Assembly: GCF_030813495.1 (NCBI RefSeq)
Contig: NZ_JAUSUI010000002.1
Span: forward strand, 1 to 64,000
Reading direction: 5' to 3'
From: Ancylobacter polymorphus
Lineage (GTDB): Bacteria > Pseudomonadota > Alphaproteobacteria > Rhizobiales > Xanthobacteraceae
DNA: 64,000 nt
Below are positions 21,573 to 32,011 of the stretch, in pieces (within the stretch, counting starts at the first letter, position 1; each line of letters opens with the position of its first letter). The position numbers were made by a program, and so were the translations under genes. Below the pieces are notes generated by a model. The model saw only the letters and a list, made by a program, of their open reading frames with translations. It ran no database searches and had not been told where the DNA came from.

Positions 21573-24194
21573 ATGAGCACCGAGCGCTACAACGCCCGCG
21601 AGGCCGAGCCCCGCTGGCAGAAGATCTGGGACGAACGCGGCATCTACCGCACCCGCAACGACGATCCGCGTCCCAAATACTATGTGCTCGAAATGTTCCC
21701 CTACCCCTCGGGGCGCATCCATATCGGCCATGGCCGCAACTATGTGATGGGCGACGTGGTGGCGCGCTTCAAGCGGATGAAGGGCTTCAACGTGCTCCAC
21801 CCCATGGGCTGGGACGCGTTCGGTCTGCCGGCGGAGAACGCCGCGATCGAGCGCAAGACGCATCCGGGCAAGTGGACCTACGAGAACATCGCCACCATGC
21901 GCGAGCAGCTGAAGCTGCTCGGCCTGTCGCTCGACTGGTCGCGCGAGATCGCCACCTGCGATCCCTCCTATTATGGCGAGCAGCAGCGCATCTTCCTCGA
22001 TTTCCTCAAAGGCGGCTTCGTCTACCGCCGCGAGAGCGAGGTGAACTGGGACCCGGTCGACAACACCGTGCTCGCCAATGAGCAGGTGATCGACGGGCGC
22101 GGCTGGCGTTCCGGTGCGCTGGTGGAACGGCGCAAGCTGGCGCAGTGGTTCTTCCGCATTTCCGATGCCTCCGAGGAACTTCTCGCCGGGCTCGACACGC
22201 TGGAGCGCTGGCCCGACAAGGTGCGGCTGATGCAGCGCAACTGGATCGGCCGCTCCGAGGGCCTGCATGTGCGCTTCGCGCTGGCCGATGCGCCGGCTGA
22301 TCTGCCCGCCGAGATCAAGGTCTACACCACCCGGCCGGACACGCTGTTCGGCGCCGCCTTCCTCGCCCTCTCCCCCGGCCACCCCGTGACCGAGACCCTG
22401 GCGGCGGGCAATCCCGCGCTGGCGAGCTTCGTCGAGGAATGCCGGCGCGGCGGCACCTCCACCGCCGAGATCGAGACCCAGGAGAAGATGGGCTTCGACA
22501 CCGGGCTGAAGGTACGCCACCCGCTGGGCGGGCCGGAACTGCCGGTCTATGTCGCCAATTTCGTGCTGATGGAATACGGCACCGGCGCCATTTTCGGCTG
22601 CCCGGCGCATGACCAGCGCGACCATGACTTCGCCCGCAAATACGCCCTGCCGATCACCCCGGTGGTGCTGCCGCCCGATGTCGACCCCGCCGGCTTCTCG
22701 GTGGCGGACGCGCCCTATGAGGGCGAGGGCGTGCTGTTCAATTCCGGCTTCCTCGACGGCCTCACCGTGCCGGCGGCGAAGGAAAAGGTGGCGCTGCGGC
22801 TGGAGAACGAGATTCTCGGCAACGCCCCCGTCGGCGAGCGGGCGGTGAATTACCGCCTGCGCGACTGGGGCATTTCGCGCCAGCGCTATTGGGGCTGCCC
22901 GATCCCGATCATCCATTGCGAGGCCTGCGGCCCGGTGCCGGTGCCGGACGACCAGCTCCCCGTGAAGCTGCCGGAGGACGTGTCCTTCGACCAGCCCGGC
23001 AACCCGCTGGACCGCCACCCCAGCTGGAAGCATGTGAACTGCCCGACCTGCGGCGCGCCGGCCCGGCGCGAAACCGACACGATGGACACGTTCGTCGATT
23101 CCTCCTGGTATTTCGCCCGCTTCGCCGCCGAGCCCGGCACCGCGCCGCTGCAGAAGGGCGCCGCCGACCAGTGGCTGCCGGTGGACCAGTATATTGGCGG
23201 CATCGAGCACGCGATCCTGCACCTGCTCTATTCCCGCTTCTTCATCCGCACGCTGAAGAAGCTCGGCCGCGTCTCGGTGGCCGAGCCCTTCGCCGGCCTG
23301 TTCACGCAGGGCATGATCGTCCACGAGACCTATAAGGACGCGGAAGGCCGCTGGCTGTTCCCCGAAGAGGTGGAACGCGACGCCGCCGGCCAGCCGGTGA
23401 AGGTGGGCACCGGCGAGAAGGTGACGATCGGCGCGCCGGAGAAGATGTCGAAGTCGAAGAAGAATGTCGTGCCGCCGGAAGTGGTGGCCGACACCTATGG
23501 CGTCGACAGCGCCCGCTGGTTCATGCTCTCCGACACTCCTCCGGAGCGGGACAGCGAATGGACGGACAAGGGCATCGAGGGCGCCTGGCGCTTCGTGCAG
23601 CGCGTGTGGCGCCTCGTTGGCGACACCGTCGCGCTGGTGCCGGGCGAAGTGGCGCGGCCGGATGATTTCGGGGTCGAATCGATGACGCTGCGCCGCGCGT
23701 CGCACAAGCTGGCGGCGCAGGTGGCCGAGGATATCGAGCGGCTGCGCTTCAATGTGGCGGTCGCGCGCGTGCACGCCTTCGCCAATGTGTTCGGCGACGC
23801 GCTGGCGGGTGCGCGCAAGACGGCGGAAGCCGGCGCGCTGGCGCCCGACCTCGCCTTCGCCCTGCGCGAGGCGGCGGGCTTTCTTGTTTCCGTTGTGGCG
23901 CCGATGGTGCCGCATCTCGCCGAGGAATGCGGGCAGGTGCTGAGCGGCGCCGGGCTGATGGCGCAGGCGCACTGGCCCGAGGTGGAGGCCGCATTGCTGG
24001 TGGACGACACCGTTACGCTGCCGATTCAGATCAATGGCAAGCGGCGCGGCGAGATCGTGGTGCCGAAGGAGGCCAGCCCCGCCGAGGTGGAGAAGGCGGT
24101 GCTCGCCCTCGACCTGATCGCGCAGGCCCTCGACGGACGCGCCCCGAAGCGTATCATCGTCGTGCCGCAGAGGATTGTGAATGTCGTCGCCTGA
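21573..24194 (+). CDS. leuS: Leucyl-tRNA synthetase
   Basis: 873 residues, class Ia. HIGH motif at 50-53 ([11 protein letters not shown]), editing domain with TRPDTLFGA, tRNA-facing [14 protein letters not shown] zinc-type region, KMSKS at about 624-628 and the C-terminal domain ending IVNVVA. It charges tRNA-Leu and edits norvaline/isoleucine. No T-box or attenuator precedes it. lptE follows 13 bases downstream. Confidence 0.98.
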   Translation: MSTERYNAREAEPRWQKIWDERGIYRTRNDDPRPKYYVLEMFPYPSGRIHIGHGRNYVMGDVVARFKRMKGFNVLHPMGWDAFGLPAENAAIERKTHPGKWTYENIATMREQLKLLGLSLDWSREIATCDPSYYGEQQRIFLDFLKGGFVYRRESEVNWDPVDNTVLANEQVIDGRGWRSGALVERRKLAQWFFRISDASEELLAGLDTLERWPDKVRLMQRNWIGRSEGLHVRFALADAPADLPAEIKVYTTRPDTLFGAAFLALSPGHPVTETLAAGNPALASFVEECRRGGTSTAEIETQEKMGFDTGLKVRHPLGGPELPVYVANFVLMEYGTGAIFGCPAHDQRDHDFARKYALPITPVVLPPDVDPAGFSVADAPYEGEGVLFNSGFLDGLTVPAAKEKVALRLENEILGNAPVGERAVNYRLRDWGISRQRYWGCPIPIIHCEACGPVPVPDDQLPVKLPEDVSFDQPGNPLDRHPSWKHVNCPTCGAPARRETDTMDTFVDSSWYFARFAAEPGTAPLQKGAADQWLPVDQYIGGIEHAILHLLYSRFFIRTLKKLGRVSVAEPFAGLFTQGMIVHETYKDAEGRWLFPEEVERDAAGQPVKVGTGEKVTIGAPEKMSKSKKNVVPPEVVADTYGVDSARWFMLSDTPPERDSEWTDKGIEGAWRFVQRVWRLVGDTVALVPGEVARPDDFGVESMTLRRASHKLAAQVAEDIERLRFNVAVARVHAFANVFGDALAGARKTAEAGALAPDLAFALREAAGFLVSVVAPMVPHLAEECGQVLSGAGLMAQAHWPEVEAALLVDDTVTLPIQINGKRRGEIVVPKEASPAEVEKAVLALDLIAQALDGRAPKRIIVVPQRIVNVVA

Positions 24195-24207
24195 CCGGAG
24201 GAACACG

Positions 24208-24828
24208 ATGCCCTCACGCCGCCGCCTGCTCGGTCTCGCCGGGGCGGGACTGCTCGCCCTCTCCACGGCGGGCTGTTTCCAGCCCATGTATGCCGAGACG
24301 ACGCCGGGCCAGGGCTCGTCCCTGCAGGAAAGCTTCAGCCAGGTGGAAGTGGTGTTCGCGCAAGGCCGCGTCGCCGACGAGGTGCGCAACGATCTCATCT
24401 TCGCCCTGACCGGCGGCGCCGGCAATCCGGCAGGCGCGCCCTACAAGCTGTTCCTCGACGTGGCGAGCAAGACCAACCAGGCCTCCGTCGTCAGCCCGCT
24501 CACCGGCCTGCCGGAAGTGGAGATCGTCTCGGTCGACGTTTCGTGGAAGCTGTTCGATGCCGGCGATCTCAAGAAGCCGCTGCGCACCGGCAAGGCCATC
24601 GGCAAGGCCTCGCTCGACAGCGGCTATCAGCGTTTCGCCCGTGCCCGCGCGATTCGCGACGCCGAGAACCGCTCGGCCAATGTCGCCGCCGAAACGATCA
24701 AGAGCCAGCTCGCCTCGTTTTTCGTCACCGGCGGCGGGGCAACGCCGGGCGCCACGGCCCCGGTGACGAGCGCGCCGCTCACCGCTGCGCCCGCCCCAGC
24801 GCCCGCGAGCGCCGCGCCGAAGAGCTGA
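24208..24828 (+). CDS. lptE: LPS-assembly lipoprotein LptE
   Basis: 206 residues. A lipoprotein signal (SRRRLLGLAGAGLLALSTAG-Cys23) precedes FQPMYAE, a typical alphaproteobacterial LptE start. The tail is Ala/Pro-rich. LptE plugs the LptD barrel in the outer membrane for LPS insertion. Position between leuS and holA is the conserved context that supports the call, since LptE sequences diverge strongly. GGAGG lies seven bases before ATG 24208. Confidence 0.85.
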   Translation: MPSRRRLLGLAGAGLLALSTAGCFQPMYAETTPGQGSSLQESFSQVEVVFAQGRVADEVRNDLIFALTGGAGNPAGAPYKLFLDVASKTNQASVVSPLTGLPEVEIVSVDVSWKLFDAGDLKKPLRTGKAIGKASLDSGYQRFARARAIRDAENRSANVAAETIKSQLASFFVTGGGATPGATAPVTSAPLTAAPAPAPASAAPKS

Positions 24829-24832
24829 GGCC

Positions 24833-25858
24833 ATGGTCGCCATACGGCCGGGCGATGTCGAGGCGACGCTGAGCCGTCTCGATCCGCTGCGCCCGGTGCT
24901 GCTGCTGTTCGGCCCGGATAGCGGCCTGGTGCGCGAGCGCGCCAAGGCCTATCTCGCCCGCGCCAGCGCCGGTTCCGACGATCCTTTCGGCCTGATCCGG
25001 CTCGACGGCGACGAAATTTCCGGCGATCCCGGACGGCTGGTCGACGAAGCCGGGACAGTGGCGCTGTTTGGCGGGCGCCGCGTCGTCTCGCTGCGGGTCG
25101 GCGCGCGCAATGTGGTGCCGGCGGTGGAAGCGCTGCTGGCCCGGCCGCCGGAACAGGCGATCGTCGTTATCGAGGCCGGCGACCTCAAGCGCGGCCAGGG
25201 GCTGCGCGCGCTGTGCGAAGCCTCGCCGCACGCGCTGGCCATCGCCTGCTATGCCGACAGTGAACGCGACCTTAGCCGGCTTATCGACACCATGATGGCC
25301 GAAGCCGGCACCCAGCTCGACCGCGACGCCCGCGGCGAACTGATGGCGCTGCTCGGCGGCGACCGCATGGCCTCGCGCGGCGAGATCGCCAAGCTGCTGC
25401 TTTACGCGGCCGGCGAGCCGCGCATCACCAGCGCCCATGTGCGCGCCATTGTCGGCGACGCCTCCAGCCTGGCGCTGGACGAGATCGCCGACGCCACCTT
25501 TGCCGGCCAGCCCGCCGAGATGGCCAGCGCCTTCGCCAAGGCGACCGGCGAAGGCATGCGGGCGGATATCGTGCTGGGGGCGGTGTGCCGCACGGCGCAG
25601 GCGCTGCACCAGATGCGCCTTGCCGTTGAAGCCGGCGGCAGTGTCGATCGGGCGGTGGAAGGCGCGCGGCCGGCGATCCATTTCCGCCGCAAGCCCTTCA
25701 TCGAGAAGGCGCTGCGCAGCTGGACCGTCGCCCGGCTGGAGACGGCGCTGTTCGCGCTGGACGATGCGCTGCTCGCTGCCCGCCGCAATGCCGTGCTCGG
25801 CCCGGCCATCGCCGAGCGGGCGCTGCTGCAGGTGGCGGCGCAGGCGCGGCGCGGCTGA
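24833..25858 (+). CDS. holA: DNA polymerase III subunit delta
   Basis: 341 residues. The clamp-loader AAA+-like fold is indicated by RPVLLLFGPDSGLVRERAKA, followed by DPFGLIRLDGDEI, VSLRVGARN, the middle FGGDRM-type lid region and a C-terminal collar helix bundle. Delta opens the beta clamp during loading. Four bases separate it from lptE. Its end faces parB convergently, 18 bases apart. Confidence 0.92.
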   Translation: MVAIRPGDVEATLSRLDPLRPVLLLFGPDSGLVRERAKAYLARASAGSDDPFGLIRLDGDEISGDPGRLVDEAGTVALFGGRRVVSLRVGARNVVPAVEALLARPPEQAIVVIEAGDLKRGQGLRALCEASPHALAIACYADSERDLSRLIDTMMAEAGTQLDRDARGELMALLGGDRMASRGEIAKLLLYAAGEPRITSAHVRAIVGDASSLALDEIADATFAGQPAEMASAFAKATGEGMRADIVLGAVCRTAQALHQMRLAVEAGGSVDRAVEGARPAIHFRRKPFIEKALRSWTVARLETALFALDDALLAARRNAVLGPAIAERALLQVAAQARRG

Positions 25859-25876
25859 GGCGCGGAGGGCGCCGGC

Positions 25877-26785
25877 TCAGACGCCGGCGAGGCGCCGGCA
25901 GACCTCGTCGAGCTGATCGAGCGAAGAATAGCGGATGCGGATCTCGCCCGCCTCGCCATCATGCTTCAGCGTCACGCTCAGCCCCAGCTCGTCGGAGAGC
26001 CGGCGCTGCAGCGCGGCGGTGTCGGCGTCGAGCGCGGGGTGCTTCGGCTTTTTCGGCGGCTTGCCGGCCGCTTCCGCCTTGGCGACGTTGAGCTCCTGCG
26101 CCAGCGCCTCGATGGCGCGCACATTCATGCCCTGCTCGACAATGGCCCGCGCCAGCGCCTCGGGATCGTCCTGGGTCAGCAGCGCCCGCGCATGGCCGGC
26201 GGAAAGACGGCCATCGGCCAGATAGGCCTTCACCGGCTCGGGCAGGCGCAGCAGGCGCATCGTATTGGCGACATGGCTGCGGCTCTTGCCGATGACGCGG
26301 GCGAGATCGTTCTGGGAATAACCGAACTGGTCGGCGAGCGACTGGTAGCCCGCCGCCTCTTCCAGCGGGTTGAGATCGGCGCGCTGGACATTCTCGATGA
26401 TGGCGATTTCCAGCGCCTCGCGGTCATTGACCTCGACGACGACGATCGGCACCTCGTGGATGCCGGCCCGCTGGGACGCCCGCCAGCGGCGTTCGCCGGC
26501 GACGATCTCATAGGCATCGCGCTCGCCGGCGACCTGGCGCACGACGATGGGCTGGATGATGCCGCGCTCGCGGATGGAGGCGGCGAGATCTTCGAGATCC
26601 GCCTCGGCGAAGCTGCGGCGCGGGTTGCGCGGATTGGCGCGCAGAAAGGCGAGCGGCACCTTGCGCGCGCCGCCGGGGACGCGCGCCCGCTCATTGGCCG
26701 CGCCGCCATCCTCGCCCATATCGCCGATCAGCGCCGCCAGGCCGCGCCCGAGCCGCGAGCGGCCGCCGTCTTCCGCCATCGCCAT
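25877..26785 (-). CDS. parB: Chromosome-partitioning protein ParB
   Basis: 302 residues. The N-terminal RLGRGLAALIGD region interacts with ParA; the CTPase/ParB-Srx domain shows NPRNPRRSF and GERRWRA (about 97-103); the HTH region is YSQNDLARVIGKSRSHVANT, and the dimerisation domain ends the protein. ParB loads at parS as a CTP-dependent clamp. Starts at 26785 or 26779 follow GGGAGGGAGCG. Eleven bases after parA, so co-transcribed. Five parS sites lie within 20 kb. Confidence 0.96.
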   Translation of the reverse strand: MAMAEDGGRSRLGRGLAALIGDMGEDGGAANERARVPGGARKVPLAFLRANPRNPRRSFAEADLEDLAASIRERGIIQPIVVRQVAGERDAYEIVAGERRWRASQRAGIHEVPIVVVEVNDREALEIAIIENVQRADLNPLEEAAGYQSLADQFGYSQNDLARVIGKSRSHVANTMRLLRLPEPVKAYLADGRLSAGHARALLTQDDPEALARAIVEQGMNVRAIEALAQELNVAKAEAAGKPPKKPKHPALDADTAALQRRLSDELGLSVTLKHDGEAGEIRIRYSSLDQLDEVCRRLAGV

Positions 26786-26796
26786 CGCTCCCTCCC

Positions 26797-27654
26797 TCAG
26801 GCCGCCGCGACGCGCAGGCTGCGCTCGCGCTGAATTATTTCGGAAGCGAGACGAAGATAGGCCTGCGACCCCACGCATTTGAGATCGTAGAGCAGGACCG
26901 GCTTGCCATAGGACGGCGCTTCCGACACCCGCACATTGCGCGGAATGATGGTCTCATAGACCTTTTCGCCCATGAACTGGCGCACATCGTCGACCACCTG
27001 GGTGGAGAGATTGTTGCGCGCATCGAACATGGTCAGCACGATGCCATGGATGGACAGGCCGGGATTGAGCGTGGTGCGCACCTGCTCCACCGTCTTCAGC
27101 AGCTGCGAGAGGCCCTCCAGCGCGAAGAATTCACATTGCAGCGGCACCAGAATGGCGTTGGACGCCGCCATGGCGTTGACCGTGATCAGGTTCAGCGACG
27201 GCGGGCAGTCGATCAGCACATAGGTGTATTCGGGATCGGTTCGTTCCGGATCCGAATCGGCTGCCCCGTTCAGGCGGCGAATGGCGTCGCGCAGACGGAA
27301 GGCGCGGTCGCGCTGGCTGGCCAGTTCGAGCTCGATGCCGGACAGGTCCAGCGTCGAAGGCGCGATGTGCAGGCGCGGCACCGCGGTTTCCAGCACCGCA
27401 TCGCGCAGCTCGATCTCGCCGGTCAGCACATCATAGGTCGACACGCGCCGGCGGCTGCGCTCGATGCCGAGCCCGGTGGAGGCATTGCCCTGCGGGTCGA
27501 GATCGATGATCAGCACGGTCTCGCCAATGGCGGCCAGGGCGGTGCCGAGATTGATCGCCGTCGTGGTCTTGCCGACGCCGCCCTTCTGGTTGGCGAGGGC
27601 GAGCACGCGGGGAACGGCCCGGGGCGCGGCGGGAGCGAGCGAAGCCTCAGTCAT
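26797..27654 (-). CDS. parA: Chromosome-partitioning ATPase ParA (Soj)
   Basis: 285 residues. The deviant Walker A KGGVGKTT is at about 24-31, DLDPQGNASTGLG follows, Walker B is YVLIDCPPSLN, and PSYGKPV near the end is typical. The start MTEASLAP at 27654 follows AGGGTGG and overlaps rsmG by 8 bases. ParA drives ParB-parS complexes to the new pole. Confidence 0.96.
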   Translation of the reverse strand: MTEASLAPAAPRAVPRVLALANQKGGVGKTTTAINLGTALAAIGETVLIIDLDPQGNASTGLGIERSRRRVSTYDVLTGEIELRDAVLETAVPRLHIAPSTLDLSGIELELASQRDRAFRLRDAIRRLNGAADSDPERTDPEYTYVLIDCPPSLNLITVNAMAASNAILVPLQCEFFALEGLSQLLKTVEQVRTTLNPGLSIHGIVLTMFDARNNLSTQVVDDVRQFMGEKVYETIIPRNVRVSEAPSYGKPVLLYDLKCVGSQAYLRLASEIIQRERSLRVAAA

Positions 27655-28339
27655 GATGTCCACCCTGCGAAAAACCGTCGTCTCCGGCCGCGTCGGCACT
27701 CAAGGGAACCGCGCTGCGGACGATCAGGACATGCCCGCCGCCACCCGTAAGGCTGGGCGAGATTTCATGGTCGATTCTCCAAGATTTAGCTGACTCGGTC
27801 AATTCGTTATCAACATCTTGTCCCTTCAGGAACAGGCCTGTCGCCCCCTGTGCAAGGAAGGGCGCCGCCAGCTGCAGCAGGCGCGGCAATGGCGCAAGCG
27901 CGCGGGCGGAAACCACCTCGACGCCCGGCGCCAGCACGCCCGCGACCTGCTCGATTCGCGACGGCACCACGGTGACGGGAAGGTCCGCCAGCCGCGCCGC
28001 TTCGCGCAGAAACGCCGCCTTGCGACTGTCGCTCTCCACCAGCGTCACGTCTGCGTCCGGCCGCTCCGCCAGCGCCGCCGCGACGACAAGGCCGGGAAAG
28101 CCGCCGCCGGAGCCGAGATCGACCCAGCGCGTGGCGTCACCGGCCAGCGGCACCAGCTGCAGCGAGTCCGCGACATGGCGTGTCCACACCACCGGGAGCG
28201 TGGCCGGCGCCACCAGATTGATGGTGCGCTGCCACTTTTCCAGCAGGGCGACGAGGATGTCGAGCCGCTGTTCTGTTTCACGTGAAACAGGCGTGAGGCT
28301 CAGCGCATTTGCGCGGTCGGACGAATCGGTGTGGGACAT
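27647..28339 (-). CDS. rsmG: 16S rRNA m7G527 methyltransferase RsmG (GidB)
   Basis: 230 residues. SAM motif I WVDLGSGGGFPGLVVA, VESDSRKAAFLREA and SARALAPLPRLLQLA match RsmG, which methylates G527 of 16S rRNA and affects streptomycin sensitivity. A perfect parS site lies inside its 5' end, where it encodes the peptide VSRET. The product is translationally coupled to parA (8-base overlap). Confidence 0.95.
   Translation of the reverse strand: MSHTDSSDRANALSLTPVSRETEQRLDILVALLEKWQRTINLVAPATLPVVWTRHVADSLQLVPLAGDATRWVDLGSGGGFPGLVVAAALAERPDADVTLVESDSRKAAFLREAARLADLPVTVVPSRIEQVAGVLAPGVEVVSARALAPLPRLLQLAAPFLAQGATGLFLKGQDVDNELTESAKSWRIDHEISPSLTGGGGHVLIVRSAVPLSADAAGDDGFSQGGHHD
28274..28289. promoter_or_regulatory. 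parS site 1 (perfect 16-mer) inside rsmG
   Basis: TGTTTCACGTGAAACA matches the bacterial parS consensus exactly and extends to an 18-base palindrome with flanking C and G. It lies within the rsmG coding sequence, 0.6 kb from parA. Confidence 0.95.
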
Positions 28340-28398
28340 GGCGCAGCATACCGCATCGGCGGTCGGGGATCAGCCAAAGACCGATGGGTCGCCGCGGC

Positions 28399-30267
28399 TC
28401 AGGAGGCCCGCCGCGCATGGGCGGCCAGCAGCGCCAGCGCGGCCGGAGTCATGCCGTCGATACGGCCGGCCTGGCCAATGGTACGGGGCCGAATCGATTC
28501 CAGCTTGGCCTTGAGCTCGTTGGAGAGTCCGGCCAGCCCGCGATAATCCATCTCCGCCAGCTCGGCCGCCTCCTCGCGGCGGAAGGCGGCGATGTCGGCT
28601 TCCTGGCGATGCAGATAGACCGCGTATTTGGCGTCCACCTCGACCTGCTCGCCAATGCGGCTGTCTTCCGCCCCCGCCTCCGGCCAGATGCGGCAGATAT
28701 CCGCCCAGCTCACCTGCGGGTAGGAGAGGAGGTCGAAGGCCGTGCGCCGCTGGCCGTCGCGATTCAGCGTGAGGCCGTGCCGATCCCCCTCCCCCGGGGT
28801 GATGGAAACGGCATGCGCCCAGGCCGTCACCCGCGCCAGCGCCTCCCGCCGCCCGGAGAAATGCCGGCGCCGGGCTTCGCCGACAAGGCCGAGCGCCTCG
28901 CCCTTTCCCGTCAGCCGCTGGTCGGCATTGTCCGCCCGCAGCGAAAGCCGATACTCCGCCCGCGAGGTGAACATGCGGTAGGGTTCGGACACGCCGCGGG
29001 TGACGAGATCGTCGATCATCACGCCGATATAGGCCTCGGCCCGATCGAAGGTGGCGCCGTCCTGGCCACCGGCGCGGCGGGCGGCGTTGAGCCCGGCGAC
29101 CAGCCCCTGCGCCGCGGCTTCCTCATAACCCGTGGTGCCGTTGATCTGGCCGGCGAGGAACAGGCCGCGCGCCTTGCGCACTTCCAGCGTCGGTTCCAGC
29201 TCGCGCGGATCGACATGGTCATATTCGATGGCATAGCCGGGGCGCAGCACCTCCACCCGTTCCAGCCCCGGAATGGTTGCTAGAAGCGCGCGCTGCACCT
29301 CTTCCGGCAGCGAGGTGGAAATGCCATTGGGATAGACGGTGGGGTCGTCCAACCCCTCCGGCTCCAGGAAAATCTGGTGCCCGTCGCGCTCGCCGAAGCG
29401 GACGATCTTGTCCTCGATGGAGGGGCAGTAGCGCGGACCGACGCTCTGGATGTTGCCGGAATACATGGCGGAGCGCGCAATATTGGCGCGGATCACCGCA
29501 TGGGTTTCCGGCGTGGTACGGGTGATGCCGCACATCACCTGCGGGTTGGTGATGGCGGTGGTGAGCGCCGAGAAGGGCTCCGGCGGCGTGTCGCCCTCCT
29601 GCATCTCCAGCCCGGCCCAATCAATGGTGCGGCCATCGAGGCGCGGCGGCGTGCCGGTCTTCAGTCGGCCCAGCCGCAGGCCGAGCGCGGCGAGCGATGA
29701 GGACAGGCCGCGTGCCGGCGCCTCCCCCATGCGGCCCGCCGGGATCTGCCGGTCGCCAATATGGATCAGCCCATTGAGAAAGGTGCCTGTGGTGATGACG
29801 ACAGCGCCGGCCGCGACATGGCGGCCATCCGCCAGCACCAACCCGGCGACGCGACCCTCCGTCAGTACAAGGCGGTCCGCTTCGCCTTCGACCACCGATA
29901 GGTTCGGCTGCGAATCGATTTCCCGCTGCATCGCCTGCGCGTAGAGCTTGCGGTCGGCCTGGGCGCGCGGCCCGCGCACCGCCGGCCCCTTGCGCCGGTT
30001 GAGCAGGCGGAACTGGATGCCGCCCTGATCGGCGACGCGGCCCATCAGCCCGTCGAGCGCGTCGATCTCGCGCACGAGATGGCCCTTGCCCAGCCCGCCA
30101 ATCGCCGGATTGCACGACATGGTGCCGAGCGTGGCGTGGCTGTGCGTGACCAGAGCAGTGGAGGCTCCGAGCCGCGCGGCGGCGGCGGCGGCCTCGGTGC
30201 CGGCATGCCCGCCACCGACGATGACGACATCGAAGCGAAGATCGGGGGAAGCGGAAACGCTGGTCAT
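28399..30267 (-). CDS. mnmG: tRNA U34 modification FAD enzyme MnmG (GidA)
   Basis: About 622 residues. The FAD-binding motif [20 protein letters not shown] opens the protein; [20 protein letters not shown] and the C-terminal helical tRNA/MnmE-binding domain follow. With MnmE it installs the cmnm5 group on wobble U34. Two starts are possible: 30267 (used here) and 30282, both preceded by the same CGCGAGCCC string. The two nearby parS sites lie just upstream. Confidence 0.96.
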   Translation of the reverse strand: MTSVSASPDLRFDVVIVGGGHAGTEAAAAAARLGASTALVTHSHATLGTMSCNPAIGGLGKGHLVREIDALDGLMGRVADQGGIQFRLLNRRKGPAVRGPRAQADRKLYAQAMQREIDSQPNLSVVEGEADRLVLTEGRVAGLVLADGRHVAAGAVVITTGTFLNGLIHIGDRQIPAGRMGEAPARGLSSSLAALGLRLGRLKTGTPPRLDGRTIDWAGLEMQEGDTPPEPFSALTTAITNPQVMCGITRTTPETHAVIRANIARSAMYSGNIQSVGPRYCPSIEDKIVRFGERDGHQIFLEPEGLDDPTVYPNGISTSLPEEVQRALLATIPGLERVEVLRPGYAIEYDHVDPRELEPTLEVRKARGLFLAGQINGTTGYEEAAAQGLVAGLNAARRAGGQDGATFDRAEAYIGVMIDDLVTRGVSEPYRMFTSRAEYRLSLRADNADQRLTGKGEALGLVGEARRRHFSGRREALARVTAWAHAVSITPGEGDRHGLTLNRDGQRRTAFDLLSYPQVSWADICRIWPEAGAEDSRIGEQVEVDAKYAVYLHRQEADIAAFRREEAAELAEMDYRGLAGLSNELKAKLESIRPRTIGQAGRIDGMTPAALALLAAHARRAS

Positions 30268-30421
30268 GGGCTCGCGGATCATGGGCTCGCGGGTTGCTGT
30301 CGCGTCGCTCGAAGGGCGCGCGCGGATCGGCCGGCAAAGGGAAAGCGCTGTTTGAGCCAGCGTTTCGCCGTGCCGTCAAGTCACGGCCTCAGTCCTCTTC
30401 GTGGTGGAGAACCCGGCGGGC

Positions 30422-30437
30422 TGATTCACGTGAAACA
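30422..30437. promoter_or_regulatory. parS site 2 (one mismatch), mnmE-mnmG gap
   Basis: TGATTCACGTGAAACA differs from the parS consensus only at position 3. It lies in the 235-base gap between mnmE and mnmG, 48 bases from the next site. Confidence 0.85.
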
Positions 30438-30469
30438 TTTCGTTTACGAATCGACCCCTGTGCGGCCGG

Positions 30470-30485
30470 TGTTTCACGTGAATCC
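30470..30485. promoter_or_regulatory. parS site 3 (two mismatches), mnmE-mnmG gap
   Basis: TGTTTCACGTGAATCC keeps the central TTTCACGTGAA but loses symmetry at the right end. Same helical face spacing region as site 2, so a paired site is plausible. Confidence 0.75.
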
Positions 30486-30502
30486 GCTGGCCGCGGGTGA
30501 GC

Positions 30503-31936
30503 CTATTTGCCGATGCAGAATTCGCGGAACACGACATCGAGAAGATCCTCGACACCGATGGCGCCGGTCATCCGGCCCAGCGCCCGGGCGGCGAGGCGCA
30601 GTTCCTCGGCAAGGAGTTCGTCGTCGAGCCGATCCCACTGCGCGAGGGCGTGGGCGATCTGCGCCCGTGCCTCTTCGGCGCTGGCGCGGTGCCGCGCCCG
30701 CAGCAGTGCCGGATGCTCTCCCGCTGCACGCTCGGCGATGAAGCGGGAGAGCGCGCCGGTGAGTTCTTCGAGACCCTCACCGCGCGCGGCGGAAAGAGTG
30801 AGCTGATGGCCCGCCCAGGAACGAACCGGCGCGGGGAGCCCGGCCGCCCGGTCGACCTTGTTGCCAAGCAGCCAGAGCGGCGCCTCAGCCGCGACCGGAG
30901 GCTCCGCCGGAGCGGGTCCGTCGCTGAGGTCGTGCACCCAGAGAACGAGATCGGCCTGCGCCATGCGGGCGCGGGCGCGGCGAATGCCTTCCGCCTCCAC
31001 CCGGCTTTCCGCCTCGCGCAGGCCGGCGGTGTCGACCAGCGTCGCCTTGTGGCCATCGAGATCGAGCGCGACTTCCAGCAGGTCGCGCGTGGTGCCCGGC
31101 TCATCGGAGACGATGGCGACCTCGCGCCGGGCGAGGGCGTTGAGCAGCGACGATTTGCCGGCATTAGGCAGGCCGGCAATGGCGATGAGCGCCCCTTCCC
31201 GCACCAGGGCGCCCCGCCGGTCGGCGAGCGCGGCGGTGAGTTCTTCCAGAAGCGCCGCCACTTCCGGCTTGGCCAGCGCCCGCGCCCCGGCCGGCACGTC
31301 GTCCTCGTCGGCGAAATCGATGCCCGCCTCCACCAATGCCATGGCGCGGATGAGCCGGCCACGCCAGGCCTCGACCTGCTGACCGAGATGGCCGAAGGCA
31401 TGGGCGAAGGCGAGCCGGCGCTGCGCCTGCGTCTCCGCGGCGATCAGGTCGGCGAGACCTTCGGCTTCGGTCAGGTCCATCCGCCCATTGAGAAAGGCGC
31501 GACGGGTGAACTCGCCCGCCTCCGCCGGCCGCAGCCCGGGCACGGTGAGCACCGCCCCCAGCACGGCGGCGACCACGGCCCGTCCGCCATGGATCTGCAG
31601 CTCCGCCATGTCCTCGCCCGTGGCGCTGCGCGGGCCCGGAAACCACAAGGCGAGCCCCTGGTCGAGCACCTCGCCCGTCGCCGGGTCGCGCAGACGGGCG
31701 AGCTGGGCGCGGCGCGGCTCCGGCAGCCGCCCGGCGAGCGCGGTGAGCGCGACCCCGGCCTGCGGGCCGGACAGCCGAAGGACCGCCACGGCCCCGCCCG
31801 TGCCGGAAGAAACCGCCGCGATGGTGTCGCCCCGCGCCCCGCCCGGTGCCCCGCCCGGTGCCCCGCCCCCTGCCCCACCGCCCGGACCGGTGGCCTTTGC
31901 GTCGGTCGCGATTGCGCTATTTTTCTGCACGTCCAC
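30503..31936 (-). CDS. mnmE: tRNA modification GTPase MnmE (TrmE)
   Basis: 477 residues. GDTIAAVSSGTGGAVAVLRL begins the folate-binding domain, the G domain inside the helical domain has GLPNAGKSSLLN, SDEPGTTRD, DTAG and GNKVD, and the C-terminus is FCIGK with the invariant Cys. Partner of MnmG. The first about 37 residues are a Gly/Pro/Ala low-complexity extension caused by a 12-base tandem repeat at 31836-31859; the conserved protein starts at GDTIAA. Confidence 0.96.
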   Translation of the reverse strand: MDVQKNSAIATDAKATGPGGGAGGGAPGGAPGGARGDTIAAVSSGTGGAVAVLRLSGPQAGVALTALAGRLPEPRRAQLARLRDPATGEVLDQGLALWFPGPRSATGEDMAELQIHGGRAVVAAVLGAVLTVPGLRPAEAGEFTRRAFLNGRMDLTEAEGLADLIAAETQAQRRLAFAHAFGHLGQQVEAWRGRLIRAMALVEAGIDFADEDDVPAGARALAKPEVAALLEELTAALADRRGALVREGALIAIAGLPNAGKSSLLNALARREVAIVSDEPGTTRDLLEVALDLDGHKATLVDTAGLREAESRVEAEGIRRARARMAQADLVLWVHDLSDGPAPAEPPVAAEAPLWLLGNKVDRAAGLPAPVRSWAGHQLTLSAARGEGLEELTGALSRFIAERAAGEHPALLRARHRASAEEARAQIAHALAQWDRLDDELLAEELRLAARALGRMTGAIGVEDLLDVVFREFCIGK

Positions 31937-32011
31937 CCGCTACGCCCTATCTGTTGAATCGGCCGCCTCGACCGGCCGCCACGATACCCCGTCCCAAGCC
32001 GGAGCGTCATC

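Noticed and set aside
21267-24425. A 1,000-codon open frame antisense to leuS
   Set aside because: It has the composition of a GC-rich shadow frame (Arg/Gly/His rich, no motifs) and lies opposite a certain gene.
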